64,000 bases of DNA from Lederbergia galactosidilytica (GTDB lineage: Bacteria; Bacillota; Bacilli; Bacillales; Bacillaceae_C): positions 62,001 through 126,000 of the forward strand of contig NZ_JAGGKH010000014.1 in NCBI RefSeq assembly GCF_017873565.1, in the 5' to 3' direction. Shown here piece after piece: positions 25,302 through 34,790 of this stretch. How positions within the stretch are numbered: position 1 is the first letter of the stretch; each line of letters begins with the position of its first letter. Under the pieces are notes generated by a model. The model was not told where the DNA came from. It saw nothing but the letters and a program-made list of their open reading frames with translations, and searched no databases. The position numbers were made by a program, and so were the translations under genes.

Positions 25302-26150
25302 TTGATTTACATCGGTGTCACAGGCTGGGGAGATCATGATAGCTTGTACCCAGCCCAAATGAAAGCAAAGGATAAATTAGCGGAATATAGTAGTCATTTT
25401 CCAGTTGTGGAGGTCGATGCTTCTTTTTATGCCGTTCAGCCAATTCGCAATGCGGAAAAATGGGTAAGGGAAACACCGGAGAACTTTCGCTTTGTTGTGA
25501 AGGCTTATCAAGGAATGACTGGGCATCAGCGCGGAGAAGAGAATCCCTTTGAGACAAAGGCGGAGATGTTTCAAGCTTTTAAGGAATCCTTACAACCTTA
25601 TCAAGAGGCGAATAAATTAGCGATGGTGTTATTTCAATTTCCCCCTTGGTTTGATTGTCGCAAAGAAAATGTCGATTATTTACGATATTGTAAAAAAGTG
25701 ATGGGTGACATCCCAGTCGCATTGGAATTCCGGAATCAATCATGGTTTATTCGTGCTTATCGCGAAAACACATTAAATTTTATGCAGCAAGAAGGTTGGA
25801 TTCATGCAATTGCCGATGAACCACAAGCAGGCAACGGCTCGATCCCGATTGTGCCCATTGTAACTGATCCCCAGATGACGCTCGTGCGCATGCATGGTCG
25901 CAATCTGCATGGTTGGAATAAACCAAATGATGCCAATTGGCGGGAAGTTCGCTATTTATATAAATATAACCAAGAAGAGTTATTAGAATGGAAAAAACGT
26001 GTTTTACAGTTACAAACAGCTTCAAAGGAGATCATTGTCTTATTTAATAATAATTCAGGTGGCGATGCAGCAGGGAATGCTAAAGAATTTCAACAAATGC
26101 TAGATATTGATTATGAAGGTCTTGCTCCTAGACAGATGAATTTATTTTAA
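25302..26150 (+). CDS. DUF72 family protein
   Basis: 282 residues from the TTG at 25302, six bases after AGGAGGG; an ATG at 25296 is too close to the site. LIYIGVTGWGDHDSLYP, FPVVEVDASFYAVQ and LALVMFQFPP-type strands (here AMVLFQFPPWF) are the DUF72 pattern, a TIM-barrel family. LFNNNSGGDAAGNAKEF near the C-terminus matches the family's final helix. Function is not established. It is monocistronic and has no close partner. Confidence 0.85.
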   Translation: MIYIGVTGWGDHDSLYPAQMKAKDKLAEYSSHFPVVEVDASFYAVQPIRNAEKWVRETPENFRFVVKAYQGMTGHQRGEENPFETKAEMFQAFKESLQPYQEANKLAMVLFQFPPWFDCRKENVDYLRYCKKVMGDIPVALEFRNQSWFIRAYRENTLNFMQQEGWIHAIADEPQAGNGSIPIVPIVTDPQMTLVRMHGRNLHGWNKPNDANWREVRYLYKYNQEELLEWKKRVLQLQTASKEIIVLFNNNSGGDAAGNAKEFQQMLDIDYEGLAPRQMNLF

Positions 26151-26288
26151 ATAATGTGGCTTATGGTAATACCGATATAAATCACACTTTCTTAACTCAA
26201 AAAAAGAGTACATTAAGAAAAAGTGATAATCGGAACAGCTTAACGGAAAGTGCTAAAATAATAAGTGTTTCCGCTATAAATGAAATTA

Positions 26289-26314
26289 GGGAAACCCACT
26301 TTAAAAGGTTTCCC
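26289..26314 (-). terminator. Terminator-like hairpin after metG
   Basis: GGGAAACC pairs with GGTTTCCC; on the minus strand TAATTTCATT follows. It lies 43 bases after the stop codon of the methionyl-tRNA synthetase gene. Confidence 0.55.
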
Positions 26315-26356
26315 AATACTTGCTTATACAGACTAAATAGATTTAATCGCATTAAT

Positions 26357-27991
26357 TTAAATGGTTTGGTTGTTTAATCTTTTAAGTTCTTCTTCAATTC
26401 TTACTGTATCTATTCGTTCAAATAACGGTTGTACCTCTGACAAACGCTTTGATTTAACCAAAAATGCTTCCCACTTTGTTTCCGTTGTATTTACCATTTT
26501 TCTAACCTTTGCACTTGAAAAAGGAAGGAAAGGATTTAGTATATGAGCTAAATTAGCAATAAGATAAACACAGTCTGCCAGAGTTTGTTTGCATGACTCT
26601 GTATCATCATTTATTTGTTTCCAAGGTTGCTGCTCATCAAAGTATTTATTAGAGAATCTTACTACATCAAATATCTTTTCTAATCCTAGTTTGAAAGAAG
26701 TGGATTCAATACAACTACCTACTTCACTGTATAAGCAGTTAATTGTATCCTGAATTTTTGAAGTAATCTCCTTTTCAGGGATAATACCATCAAATGCTTT
26801 TACTATAAATTTAAATGTGCGATTTACAAGGTTTCCGTATGCTCCTAATAATTCACTGTTATGACTATAGATGAATTCTTTCCAAGAGAAATCAGCATCT
26901 CGGTTCTCTGGTGCATTAATAATTAGGAAATAGCGTATGGAATCTGGATCATATCTTTCTAAAATATCTGGAACCCACACAGCCCAATTTTTACTTGTTG
27001 ATAACTTTTTCTTTTCTAAAGTCAAATACTCGTTTGAAACAATGTGGGTTGGTAATGGTTCTTTTCCAAGGCCAGTAAGAATGCTAGGCCATATAATTGA
27101 ATGAAAAGGTATGTTATCTTTCCCATGAATGTAATAAGATCGAGTGGAAGATCTCCAAAATGGTGAATCATCACGATTGGATTCCTTTGCCCATAGCTTG
27201 CTTGCAGTGTAATAACCTGATACCGCCTCAATCCAAACGTAGATTTTCTTATCCTCATATCCAAATACTGGAACACTTACACCAATAGGCAAATCCCTTG
27301 AAACTCCTCTATCTTGTAAACCCTCTTTTAAATAACGTTTGGTAAGAGATATTGCATTTTCACGCCAAAGATTGTTATTTTCAGCTTCTTGTGTATATTT
27401 TTCTAAAATAGATTGTAAAGAACTTAAAGAAAAGTAAAAGTGCTCTGTGACTCTTGTGGTTGGTGGATGGCCACATATTTTACATCTTCGATCAAGCAGT
27501 TCAAGTGGTTCTAAAACTGTTGAACAGTGATCGCATTGATCTCCACGTGCATTTGTACCACAATTTGGACAAATACCTTCTACATAACGGTCAGGCAAAA
27601 ATTGCTGATCATGTTCGCAATATGTTTGTTCTATTTCCTTTTTATAAATATATCCCTTTTCCAGTAATTCTAAAAAAATCCCCTGAACAATTTTATGATG
27701 ATGGATAGTGTCTGTTCTTGTATAGGTATCGTATGTGAAACCCAACCTCGAAAAACAGTCTACAAATTCCTGGTGATAGCGGTCAGCAATCTCTTTTGGA
27801 GCAACCTCTTCTTGTTTCGCTCTGATTGTAATTGGAGTTCCATTACAATCGCTTCCTGAAACATATAACACCTTTTCTCCTTTCATACGATAATATCTAG
27901 CGAGAATATCTCCAGGTAACAAACTTGCAATATGGCCTAAATGTAGTGAACCATTTGCGTAAGCCCAAGCCCCACCGATAAAAATACTCAT
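26357..27991 (-). CDS. metG: Methionyl-tRNA synthetase (E. coli-like, short form)
   Basis: 544 residues, class I synthetase charging tRNA-Met. GSLHLGH at 14-20 is the HIGH motif and KLSTSKN at 329-335 the KMSKS motif. Zinc knuckles: CPNC at 141-144, CDHC at 153-156 and CKIC at 170-173, plus a cysteine at 125. The double-knuckle type resembles the E. coli/MetRS2-related class more than the usual bacillar MetS. It also lacks the C-terminal EMAP-like tRNA-binding domain, which makes bacillar MetS about 660 residues long. It is preceded by a Met-specific T-box. It is therefore probably an additional, inducible copy. Base composition is lower in GC than in its neighbours. Confidence 0.9.
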   Translation of the reverse strand: MSIFIGGAWAYANGSLHLGHIASLLPGDILARYYRMKGEKVLYVSGSDCNGTPITIRAKQEEVAPKEIADRYHQEFVDCFSRLGFTYDTYTRTDTIHHHKIVQGIFLELLEKGYIYKKEIEQTYCEHDQQFLPDRYVEGICPNCGTNARGDQCDHCSTVLEPLELLDRRCKICGHPPTTRVTEHFYFSLSSLQSILEKYTQEAENNNLWRENAISLTKRYLKEGLQDRGVSRDLPIGVSVPVFGYEDKKIYVWIEAVSGYYTASKLWAKESNRDDSPFWRSSTRSYYIHGKDNIPFHSIIWPSILTGLGKEPLPTHIVSNEYLTLEKKKLSTSKNWAVWVPDILERYDPDSIRYFLIINAPENRDADFSWKEFIYSHNSELLGAYGNLVNRTFKFIVKAFDGIIPEKEITSKIQDTINCLYSEVGSCIESTSFKLGLEKIFDVVRFSNKYFDEQQPWKQINDDTESCKQTLADCVYLIANLAHILNPFLPFSSAKVRKMVNTTETKWEAFLVKSKRLSEVQPLFERIDTVRIEEELKRLNNQTI

Positions 27992-28024
27992 ATTATAAAG
28001 CCTCCCAACTTATTTAAAAAACAA

Positions 28025-28300
28025 AAAAACCTCGTCTTAACTAAATTAGTTAAGGACGAGGTTAGATTTTCCACGTGTTACCACCTTATTTTGCAAATGA
28101 CTCACACCATTTGCCTCAACAAGTACGGAGTAAATAAAAATATCACTCTTATACTGTGACTTTGATAACGAGAGCCAAGACTCGTTGTATCCTACTAATA
28201 CAAAAAGTATGTTCAGTACAAAGCTCTGAGACCATTGTTCAAATGAGTGTTTTTTGCTTCTTTTCAGCTACCGAAGCTCTCTGTGAAAAAACATTATCAT
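28025..28300 (-). promoter_or_regulatory. T-box leader (methionine) controlling metG
   Basis: On the minus strand, the T-box sequence AAGGTGGTAACACG lies near 28091-28078 and the terminator AACCTCGTCCTTAACTAATT...AGGACGAGG-type hairpin with a T-run ends near 28025. Stem I begins near 28285 with AGAGAGCTTCGG; the specifier is ATG in GAACAATGGTCTCAGAGC near 28235. This predicts induction by uncharged tRNA-Met. Confidence 0.88.
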
Positions 28301-28342
28301 TTTACTTTTTCTCTTCATAGCTTTTATTTGATAATTAATAAT

Positions 28343-28371
28343 AGTTTATTCATTAACATTCGTAAAGTCAA
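28343..28371 (-). promoter_or_regulatory. Promoter of the metG T-box transcript
   Basis: -35 TTGACT (28371-28366), 17-base spacer, -10 TAAACT (28348-28343), about 45 bases upstream of stem I. Bases 28372-28624 hold no recognised feature. Confidence 0.55.
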
Positions 28372-28624
28372 TATATAAGTTAATTGTTTGTATATAGTCT
28401 ATGTTGAATAAATAATCGTATATAGTCATGATACCTTAGATATTTTTCCCTTTTTAATATTCCTATTTCTTTTCTGATCGTTTATCCAGTAATATTTCTT
28501 GGGTATCTATTGTGGGTGTAAGATCATTAATCGTTGGGTACACAAAAAGGGATTGGAAAAAAGAGAAAAAGGCAGTAAAATATCACAAAAGAGCTAATAT
28601 TAAGCGGTCTTATTTATAGGCAAC

Positions 28625-29104
28625 CTATTCAGACTCTGATTCGATCATTTTGATCATAATGAGAAAGGGAATATCATTTGCTGTAAATAAAGTGACAGCT
28701 TTAAAGCCTAAATGCCGATATACCTTCATCGCTCGTTCGTTAAACCCAGCGACAGTCAAGCGGAAGGCTTTGGGATTTTGTTGCCTTTGTAGATGTTGAA
28801 GGATGAAAGATAGAAATTCACGCCCAAAGCCTTGTCCCGTCCATTCGGGCTTTAAGCCAAGACCGATATCGACTACCTCATTCATATGTGGATAAGCGCC
28901 TGCCTCATGCCCTGAGTGAACTTGCGCGAAGCTCCCTGTGCAAAAAAAGCCAATCAATTCATCGTTTTCTAAAACACAGAAATAGTGAAGTAGTTCCTGT
29001 AGTTCCTCGTCATCTCCATCTAAATTATATAGCTCATATGGGGCTTCATACTTCCAGTGCATGATTTCCCGTGCATAGTTTTCATTCATATTTCTAATCT
29101 GCAT
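28625..29104 (-). CDS. GNAT-family N-acetyltransferase
   Basis: 159 residues from the ATG at 29104, which has AGGGGG eight bases upstream; the frame opens 21 codons earlier without a ribosome-binding site. The acetyl-CoA site is in LGLKPEWTGQGFGREFLSFIL, with the Q-x-x-G-x-G pattern as TGQGFG, followed by RLTVAGFNERAMKVYRHLGF, the conserved C-terminal part of the fold. Substrate unknown (an amino group of a small molecule, peptide or protein). It is a single-gene unit. Confidence 0.85.
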   Translation of the reverse strand: MQIRNMNENYAREIMHWKYEAPYELYNLDGDDEELQELLHYFCVLENDELIGFFCTGSFAQVHSGHEAGAYPHMNEVVDIGLGLKPEWTGQGFGREFLSFILQHLQRQQNPKAFRLTVAGFNERAMKVYRHLGFKAVTLFTANDIPFLIMIKMIESESE

Positions 29105-29222
29105 AGCTTTTCCCCCTGTGAATTGACGGCGTTTTCTCCTGCTTTTATTATGAAATGCTTTTTTCAAATTGTCTAGATCAAAATGGTAAGTGGAGTAAAG
29201 AAACTAACAAAAAAGGAGGGGA

Positions 29223-30455
29223 TCATCCCTCCACATACTCCATTTTCTTTTGGTCGATCGTCTGTTGCTCTTTCGTCAGTCGGAAGAAAGCGAACATGCC
29301 GATTACAGCAGTAATAAATAAGATTGTCCCCATTGGAATAGCCGTCTTTTCATTGATGCCGACAAGAGGGGAAACAATGGAGCCAAGGAGTAAAGGTAAC
29401 ATTCCTAATACCGCACTGGCACTACCGGCACGATGCCCTTGTTTTTCCATGGCTAATGTAAAGGTGCTTGTCGTGATCATGCCCATTGTGATCATGTAGA
29501 TAAAAATACAGATGACAAGACTAGCGAGTGGCCCTTTGATCATTGTCATAATCAGTAATAGACCTGTTGCCGATACGGCGATGATAACAGCTGTACGGAG
29601 CAGTTTCCGTTCATGGATGATCCCTCCGAATCGCCCGATGATAAAACTCCCCGTAATAATCGCTAATCCATTGATCCCAAAGAGAATACTAAAAACTTGT
29701 GGGGAAACCCCGTATATTCCTTGATAAACAAAGGGTGTGCCAGATACATAGGCAAAACTTCCGCCATGGATAAATCCAACGGTTAGGGCATAGCCGATGA
29801 AGGATCGATCCTTAAATAAACTGGTGATCGTTTGCACTGATTCTTTCAGCGAACTCGGCAATCGTTTTTCAGGGGGCAAAGTTTCCTTTAAACGACTGGC
29901 AATAAGGAGAACGATACAAATTCCTAGGAAGCTGAGAAAATAAAATATTGTCTGCCAGTTTGCAAATGGTAAAAGTAAAATTGCTCCACCTGTCATTGGT
30001 GCAATCATTGGTGCCGCAGCATTAATAACCATTAAAAGGGCAAAAAATTTCGTTAATTCTCTCCCAGTAAATACATCGCGGACAACGGCACGTGAAAGAA
30101 CAAGTCCAGCAGAAGCTGTTAAACCTTGCAATAAACGCGCAATGATTAAGATTGTAATATTAGGTGCTAGCGCGCATAGAAGGGAAGAAAGAATAAACAT
30201 TGAAATTGAGATTAATAAAGGAGCCCTTCTCCCTTTAGCATCACTAATTGGTCCAATAAAAATTTGTCCAACCGCAAAGCCGATTAAACAGGTTGTTAAG
30301 CTAAGTTGGACAAGCGATGCACTTGCGCCAAGGTCATTGGCAATATCAGGGAAACTTGGTAAATACATATCAATATTAAGTGGACCTAAGATACCTAGAC
30401 TACTAAGAAGTAAAACTAATCCAACTCGTTCTTTTCCTGTTGGGTTATGAAGCAT
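29223..30455 (-). CDS. Bcr/CflA-type MFS drug efflux transporter
   Basis: 410 residues from the ATG at 30455 with AAAGGTGAT upstream (a GTG nine bases earlier opens the frame). Twelve membrane helices. The N-terminal half has LGPLNIDMYLPSFPDIANDLG and GQIFIGPISDAKGRR, typical of the Bcr/CflA family of proton-driven multidrug exporters; ARLLQGLTASAGLVLSRAVVRD is motif C-like. It begins 73 bases after an Mta/TipA-like MerR regulator gene on the same strand and is probably co-transcribed with it, so it is likely drug-induced. Confidence 0.88.
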   Translation of the reverse strand: MLHNPTGKERVGLVLLLSSLGILGPLNIDMYLPSFPDIANDLGASASLVQLSLTTCLIGFAVGQIFIGPISDAKGRRAPLLISISMFILSSLLCALAPNITILIIARLLQGLTASAGLVLSRAVVRDVFTGRELTKFFALLMVINAAAPMIAPMTGGAILLLPFANWQTIFYFLSFLGICIVLLIASRLKETLPPEKRLPSSLKESVQTITSLFKDRSFIGYALTVGFIHGGSFAYVSGTPFVYQGIYGVSPQVFSILFGINGLAIITGSFIIGRFGGIIHERKLLRTAVIIAVSATGLLLIMTMIKGPLASLVICIFIYMITMGMITTSTFTLAMEKQGHRAGSASAVLGMLPLLLGSIVSPLVGINEKTAIPMGTILFITAVIGMFAFFRLTKEQQTIDQKKMEYVEG

Positions 30456-30527
30456 CGTTATCACCTTTCTACTATGAACTGCAAATAGAGCCAGTATACA
30501 GTAGAAAGGGATGTCTGTCTAAGGGGA

Positions 30528-31292
30528 TCACTTATTTTTTTCTAAGAAAATAAGAATTGCGTTGTGAAGTAGTTCTGTCGCTCCTTTTCCGATCTTCTCA
30601 TAATAAGCCTGAAAGCGTTCGTCGGCTACATAGATTTCTGCAAGTCCTGCATGGGCTTCTTTTGAATAGCTGGACCAGGAATACATTAACCATTCTTTAT
30701 GTTTCGCCGCCGCTTCTTGGGCTACGTCACTGTGTGGATCATTTAATACTAAAGCCTGTTTGATTAACTGGAATATTTCTTTCTCCAATGTTTGCATGTC
30801 GGCATATTCCTTTTCCGTCATCCCGCGTAATTTAGCATTGGATGCCTCAATGGTTTGCTCCCCATATTTTTGCCGAATCTCTACTCCGTATTGATCTTCA
30901 TTTTCTTGGATCATTTTTTCTTTAAAAGCGTTAAATTTCTCTTCATTCGTCATTAGGTATTCTCCTCTCTCATGGGCGATTGTTTTTTCAAGCGTGTGGA
31001 TCAATTTGTCTATATGACTCCTTTTGTTGACAAGCTGTGCGTAATGCTGTTGCAGCGCGTTAGTTTTATCAAACTGTGGATCATTCATAATCGAGACGAT
31101 TGTAACTAAATCCACATCCAGTTCGCGGAAAAAACGAATTTGCTGTAAACGATCAATTTCCTCTTGTCCGTATATTCGATAGCCAGAATGATTGATTCTC
31201 GCTGGTCTTAGTAAATTGATTTCATCATAATAACGTAGTGTTCGTGTGCTGACACCAGCTAGTTTTGCTAATTTGCTAATGGTATATTCCAT
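30528..31292 (-). CDS. MerR-family regulator with TipAS domain (Mta-like)
   Basis: 254 residues from the ATG at 31292, eight bases after AGGAGG. MEYTISKLAKLAGVSTRTLRYYDEINLLRP is a MerR helix-turn-helix at 1-30, with the wing in GYRIYGQEEIDRLQQI. A coiled-coil links it to a C-terminal TipAS domain (about 115-254, EEKFNAFKEKMIQENEDQYG and LMYSWSSYSKEAHAGLAEIY), which binds drugs or thiopeptides. B. subtilis Mta activates multidrug exporter genes. Here the downstream MFS gene and the 19-base-spaced promoter with its palindrome support autoactivation of a regulator-exporter operon. Confidence 0.9.
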   Translation of the reverse strand: MEYTISKLAKLAGVSTRTLRYYDEINLLRPARINHSGYRIYGQEEIDRLQQIRFFRELDVDLVTIVSIMNDPQFDKTNALQQHYAQLVNKRSHIDKLIHTLEKTIAHERGEYLMTNEEKFNAFKEKMIQENEDQYGVEIRQKYGEQTIEASNAKLRGMTEKEYADMQTLEKEIFQLIKQALVLNDPHSDVAQEAAAKHKEWLMYSWSSYSKEAHAGLAEIYVADERFQAYYEKIGKGATELLHNAILIFLEKNK

Positions 31293-31315
31293 TCTGATCA
31301 CCTCCTGATGATTTC

Positions 31316-31346
31316 ATCATAAACATTGACGTAACGTCAATGTCAA
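31316..31346 (-). promoter_or_regulatory. MerR-type promoter with operator
   Basis: On the minus strand, -35 TTGACA (31346-31341), a 19-base spacer and -10 TATGAT (31321-31316). The spacer holds a perfect palindrome, ACATTGACGT and ACGTCAATGT around one base (31323-31343). The overlong spacer with a dyad is diagnostic of promoters that MerR proteins activate by DNA distortion. Confidence 0.9.
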
Positions 31347-31419
31347 GAATAAATTCCCTCATTTTTTTCTCGAGTTGAGGAATAATGAAAAGACTAGATG
31401 AAACAGGGAGGATTTTTCA

Positions 31420-32229
31420 ATGCCAGAGTTGCCGGAGATGGAAAATTATAAATGCTTATTACAAGAAAAAATTCAAGGAAAGCAAATAACCGGGGTGGTG
31501 ATTCAACGAGAAAAATCGCTAAATTTGCCAACAGAAGAGTTTGTCCAACGGGTAAACAGGCAAAAAGTGCTCGGAATTGACCGTCGAGCTAAATATTTAA
31601 TTTTCCACTTGGATAAAGGTGATCATCTGCTGTTACATCTTATGCTTGGTGGCTGGTTATTTTATGGGAATACAGATGAGAAGCCGAAACGGACCGTCCA
31701 AGTGCAATTAAGTTTTGGTAATCAGCATCTTTATTTTATTGGATTACGATTAGGGTATTTGCATGAATTATCAACTCCGCAGCTAGAGGTTCAGTTACAA
31801 CATCTTGGTCCAGAACCGCTTGAATCGAATTTTTCCTTGGATCGTTTTCTTCATTTGCTCCAAACAAAAAGGGGTGCTTTGAAAACAATGCTCTTAGATC
31901 AAGAGTTTATCGCCGGAATTGGCAATCGCTATTCAGATGAAATCCTCTGGCATGCAAGGTTGTTACCGGAGAAAAAGGCAACAGAACTAGAGCAAGAGCA
32001 GAAAGTTCGCTTATTCCAGTCGATCCAAACAGTTTTACGGCAGGCAATTCAATGGGGTGGCTATATGGATGAAGCTTTTTATCAAGGAGATGTTCAAACA
32101 GGTGGGGCAAAGAACAACATGAATGTACATGATCGTGAGGGAGAAGCTTGCCCACGTTGCGGTAATCCGATTGTAAAAGTGGAAATCTCTTCGCGAAACA
32201 CTTTTTACTGTCACATTTGCCAAAAATAA
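31420..32229 (+). CDS. Fpg/Nei-family DNA glycosylase
   Basis: 269 residues, ATG behind GGGAGGA. The N-terminal MPELPEME gives the catalytic Pro2-Glu3 once Met is removed; NNMNVHDREG lies in the helix-two-turn-helix/zinc segment, and the C-terminal zinc finger is CPRCGN...YCHICQK. It excises damaged bases such as formamidopyrimidines or 8-oxoguanine and nicks the site. Compared with standard MutM it seems a divergent paralogue, so a different base preference is possible. It heads a four-gene operon with an AP endonuclease and Ogt. Confidence 0.88.
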   Translation: MPELPEMENYKCLLQEKIQGKQITGVVIQREKSLNLPTEEFVQRVNRQKVLGIDRRAKYLIFHLDKGDHLLLHLMLGGWLFYGNTDEKPKRTVQVQLSFGNQHLYFIGLRLGYLHELSTPQLEVQLQHLGPEPLESNFSLDRFLHLLQTKRGALKTMLLDQEFIAGIGNRYSDEILWHARLLPEKKATELEQEQKVRLFQSIQTVLRQAIQWGGYMDEAFYQGDVQTGGAKNNMNVHDREGEACPRCGNPIVKVEISSRNTFYCHICQK

Positions 32230-32246
32230 GGGAGGTGGGAGAGGCT

Positions 32247-33089
32247 ATGAAATTTGGTTGTCATCTTTCGATAAAACAGGGATACTTAGGGGCTGCTAAA
32301 CAGGCGGTTGCTATAAATGCAGCAGCTTTTCAATATTTCCCTAAAAATCCGCGCAGTCTTGGGATTAAAGCTTTTAACCGAGAAGATGCCGCAATGTGTA
32401 ACCAGTATTGCAGGCACAAAGGAATCATTTCTGTTATTCATTCCCCATACCCCGGCACTTTGATTCCACATGATAATAAAATGAGGGAGAAAGTAGTGGC
32501 TTCCTTATTGAATGATTTGGAGATAGCGGAAGCCTGTGGCTCGATTGGTGTTGTTGTCCATTTTGGTAAACCGATTGATCGGTCTGATCTTCTTATTAGT
32601 TATCAACTAGTGATTAAGATGCTTAATGCCATTCTTCAACAATGGGAAGGGGAAGCGAAACTATTAATCGAAAATAATGCGGGTGTACCAGGGAGTATGG
32701 GGACAACTTTGGAAGAACTCGTGCAAGTACGTTCTCTTAGTCAATACCCAGAAAAAATCGGTTTCTGCTTCGATACTTGTCATGCATTTGCTTCAGGCTT
32801 GTGGACAGGAGAGAATTGGGAGGATATATGGGAAAAAGGAGAGGCGATTGGCTATTTCGAAGAGCTGCAAGTGATTCATTTTAATAACTCCAAATATCCC
32901 ACTGGTCTAGGAAAGGATCGGCATGCCTCAATTTTTGATGCTGGTTTTATTAAGGAAGAACAATTTGCTAAGATCGTCAACACCCCACAACTACAAAATA
33001 TTCCCTTTATTTTGGAGACACCGAAGGAAGAGTGTCCACATGAACGAGAAATACAGCTACTTCAGGAAAAATGGGGAGATGGCGAATAA
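32247..33089 (+). CDS. nfo: Endonuclease IV-like AP endonuclease
   Basis: 280 residues from the ATG at 32247 behind GGGAGGTGGGAG; the frame opens ten codons earlier inside the previous gene. TIM-barrel with the trinuclear zinc ligands in order: HSPYPG, VVHFGKP, LLIENNAG, FCFDTCHAFASG, GLGKDRHASIFDAG and FILETP. Endonuclease IV cleaves 5' to abasic sites, which the upstream glycosylase would create. Sequence is diverged from the usual housekeeping Nfo, so a second, specialised enzyme is likely. Confidence 0.82.
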   Translation: MKFGCHLSIKQGYLGAAKQAVAINAAAFQYFPKNPRSLGIKAFNREDAAMCNQYCRHKGIISVIHSPYPGTLIPHDNKMREKVVASLLNDLEIAEACGSIGVVVHFGKPIDRSDLLISYQLVIKMLNAILQQWEGEAKLLIENNAGVPGSMGTTLEELVQVRSLSQYPEKIGFCFDTCHAFASGLWTGENWEDIWEKGEAIGYFEELQVIHFNNSKYPTGLGKDRHASIFDAGFIKEEQFAKIVNTPQLQNIPFILETPKEECPHEREIQLLQEKWGDGE

Positions 33090-33153
33090 AGTGTTCATTT
33101 TCCTGAACATATATACTAAACTTAGGAGAGAGAAGAGCTGGGAGGTGGCCTAA

Positions 33154-34032
33154 ATGAAAAAGAGTAAAAAAATTCAAAGTGCAGAGCAAGTTTCCGCCAT
33201 TATCTCGGCCTTCAGATGCCCGATTTGTGAATCTGAGATGAAGGTGAAGGAGCTTAAAAGCCTTGTGTGTGAGCAAAACCATACCTTTGATTTTGCTAAA
33301 CAGGGTTATCTTCATCTACTATCACATCCTATTAAAAGCCAATATGAAGCAGACCTATTTACTGCGAGACAAAAGATTATTATGGAAAGTAATTTATATA
33401 CTTCCATTCATCAGGTGATTTCTAAGCTGATTCAAAAGCATGTGAATGTTTCGGAAGTGCTTATGATTGATTTAGGTTGTGGAGAAGGTTCCCATTTACA
33501 AAGGATTTTGGATGAATCAATTGATCAGAAGTTTACGGGAATTGGCCTCGATATTGCCAAAGAGGGGATTATGTTGGCAGCTAAAAATTATGAACAACCG
33601 ACTTGGTTAGTTGGCGATTTGGCCCATTCACCAATAGCAGATCAATCGATAGATGTCATCCTTAATATTTTATCTCCTTCTAATTACCAAGAATTTAAAA
33701 GAATTCTCACCGAGAACGGACTAGTAATCAAGGTTGTCCCACGTGCTAATTATTTGCAAGAATTACGTGCAGCTTTTTTTGTGAAGGACGAAAAGCGGGA
33801 GTATAGCAATGAGGATACAATCTCGTTGTTTCAGAAGCATTTTCATGTTTTGGAAAGAGTTCACTTTCATGATAGCAAAAATCTAACTAGGAACGAATTA
33901 GAGAATTTAGTGAGAATGACTCCGCTCTCATGGTCGGCAGACCCAGAGCGTAAGCTAGCATTTGTGAACCAGTCATCTCATGAGATCATAATTGATTTGG
34001 ATATTTTAATAGGGAAAAATATCGTTGAATAG
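33154..34032 (+). CDS. rlmA: RlmA-like 23S rRNA guanine-N1 methyltransferase
   Basis: 292 residues, ATG behind GGGAGGTGG. The N-terminal zinc site FRCPICE...SLVCEQNHTFDFAKQGYLHLL has Cys22, Cys25, Cys39 and His43, the hallmark of RlmA/TlrB proteins. A class I SAM domain follows with IDLGCGEGSHL near 108-118 and ILNILSP (motif IV). Such enzymes methylate G745 or G748 in hairpin 35 of 23S rRNA; the second type gives tylosin resistance. Which base is targeted cannot be told from sequence alone. It lies inside the repair operon, 64 bases after nfo. Confidence 0.85.
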   Translation: MKKSKKIQSAEQVSAIISAFRCPICESEMKVKELKSLVCEQNHTFDFAKQGYLHLLSHPIKSQYEADLFTARQKIIMESNLYTSIHQVISKLIQKHVNVSEVLMIDLGCGEGSHLQRILDESIDQKFTGIGLDIAKEGIMLAAKNYEQPTWLVGDLAHSPIADQSIDVILNILSPSNYQEFKRILTENGLVIKVVPRANYLQELRAAFFVKDEKREYSNEDTISLFQKHFHVLERVHFHDSKNLTRNELENLVRMTPLSWSADPERKLAFVNQSSHEIIIDLDILIGKNIVE

Positions 34033-34047
34033 AAAGGAGAGAGAAAG

Positions 34048-34563
34048 ATGACAGAAACGATCTATTACAGTCAAATCAGAACAGAGGATGGGGCTGTTTT
34101 CCTAGCGGCAACCGAACAAGCACTTTGTTATGTAAGCCCACAAAATGAAGGAATACGAGAATTAAAGAGTTGGTTGGAACGCCATTATCCAGGAGTTCAA
34201 TTGGTTGAGGATGAGGAAAAACTATCTATTTATACCACTCAATTGCAAGAATATTTAAATGGGGAACGAGAAGAATTTACTCTTCCAGTTGAATTAGTGG
34301 GTACAGATTTTCAAAAAGCGGTCTGGACAGAGTTACGTAATATTCCATTCGGGGAAATTCACACTTATTCAGAGATTGCGGAAAGTGTTGGTAATCCAAG
34401 AGCGGTTCGAGCAGTTGGAAGCGCAATTGGTGCGAATCCCCTTCTCTTCGTTGTACCATGTCACCGTGTCGTACGAAAAAATGGAGAAATGGGCGGTTTT
34501 CGTGGAGGCCTTTCAATGAAGGAAAAACTATTGGGCCTAGAAAGACATAAAGCTAAAATTTAA
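34048..34563 (+). CDS. ogt: Methylated-DNA-protein cysteine methyltransferase
   Basis: 171 residues, ATG behind AAAGGAGAG. It transfers the methyl group from O6-methylguanine to its own cysteine. The catalytic motif is PCHRVV with Cys138, preceded by a helix-turn-helix (YSEIAESVGNPRAVRAVGSAIGANP) with the Arg finger. It begins 15 bases after the rlmA-like gene, so it closes an operon of glycosylase, AP endonuclease, rRNA methyltransferase and suicide repair protein. A strong hairpin follows. Confidence 0.93.
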   Translation: MTETIYYSQIRTEDGAVFLAATEQALCYVSPQNEGIRELKSWLERHYPGVQLVEDEEKLSIYTTQLQEYLNGEREEFTLPVELVGTDFQKAVWTELRNIPFGEIHTYSEIAESVGNPRAVRAVGSAIGANPLLFVVPCHRVVRKNGEMGGFRGGLSMKEKLLGLERHKAKI

Positions 34564-34618
34564 ATCAATGATTTCTTAAACATCAAAGTCCTCATATAAA
34601 ATGGACAAGTAAAAGCAA

Positions 34619-34665
34619 TACCCCGTGAATCGATAATCAATTTATTACGATTCACGGGGTATCAT
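34619..34665 (+). terminator. Hairpin after the repair operon
   Basis: ATACCCCGTGAATCG pairs perfectly with CGATTCACGGGGTAT across a 15-base loop. No T-run follows, but the 15-base stem is strong. Confidence 0.65.
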
Positions 34666-34790
34666 CAAAAGCGGAGGAAAATTGTTTCCGTTTCGGTCAA
34701 GAGTATGGTTCGGGCTTTTTTTAAACACTGCTCTTTTTAGCAGCAAGTCATAAAATCACTAAGGTTGAAAAAAGTGTAATGCTCAATATA

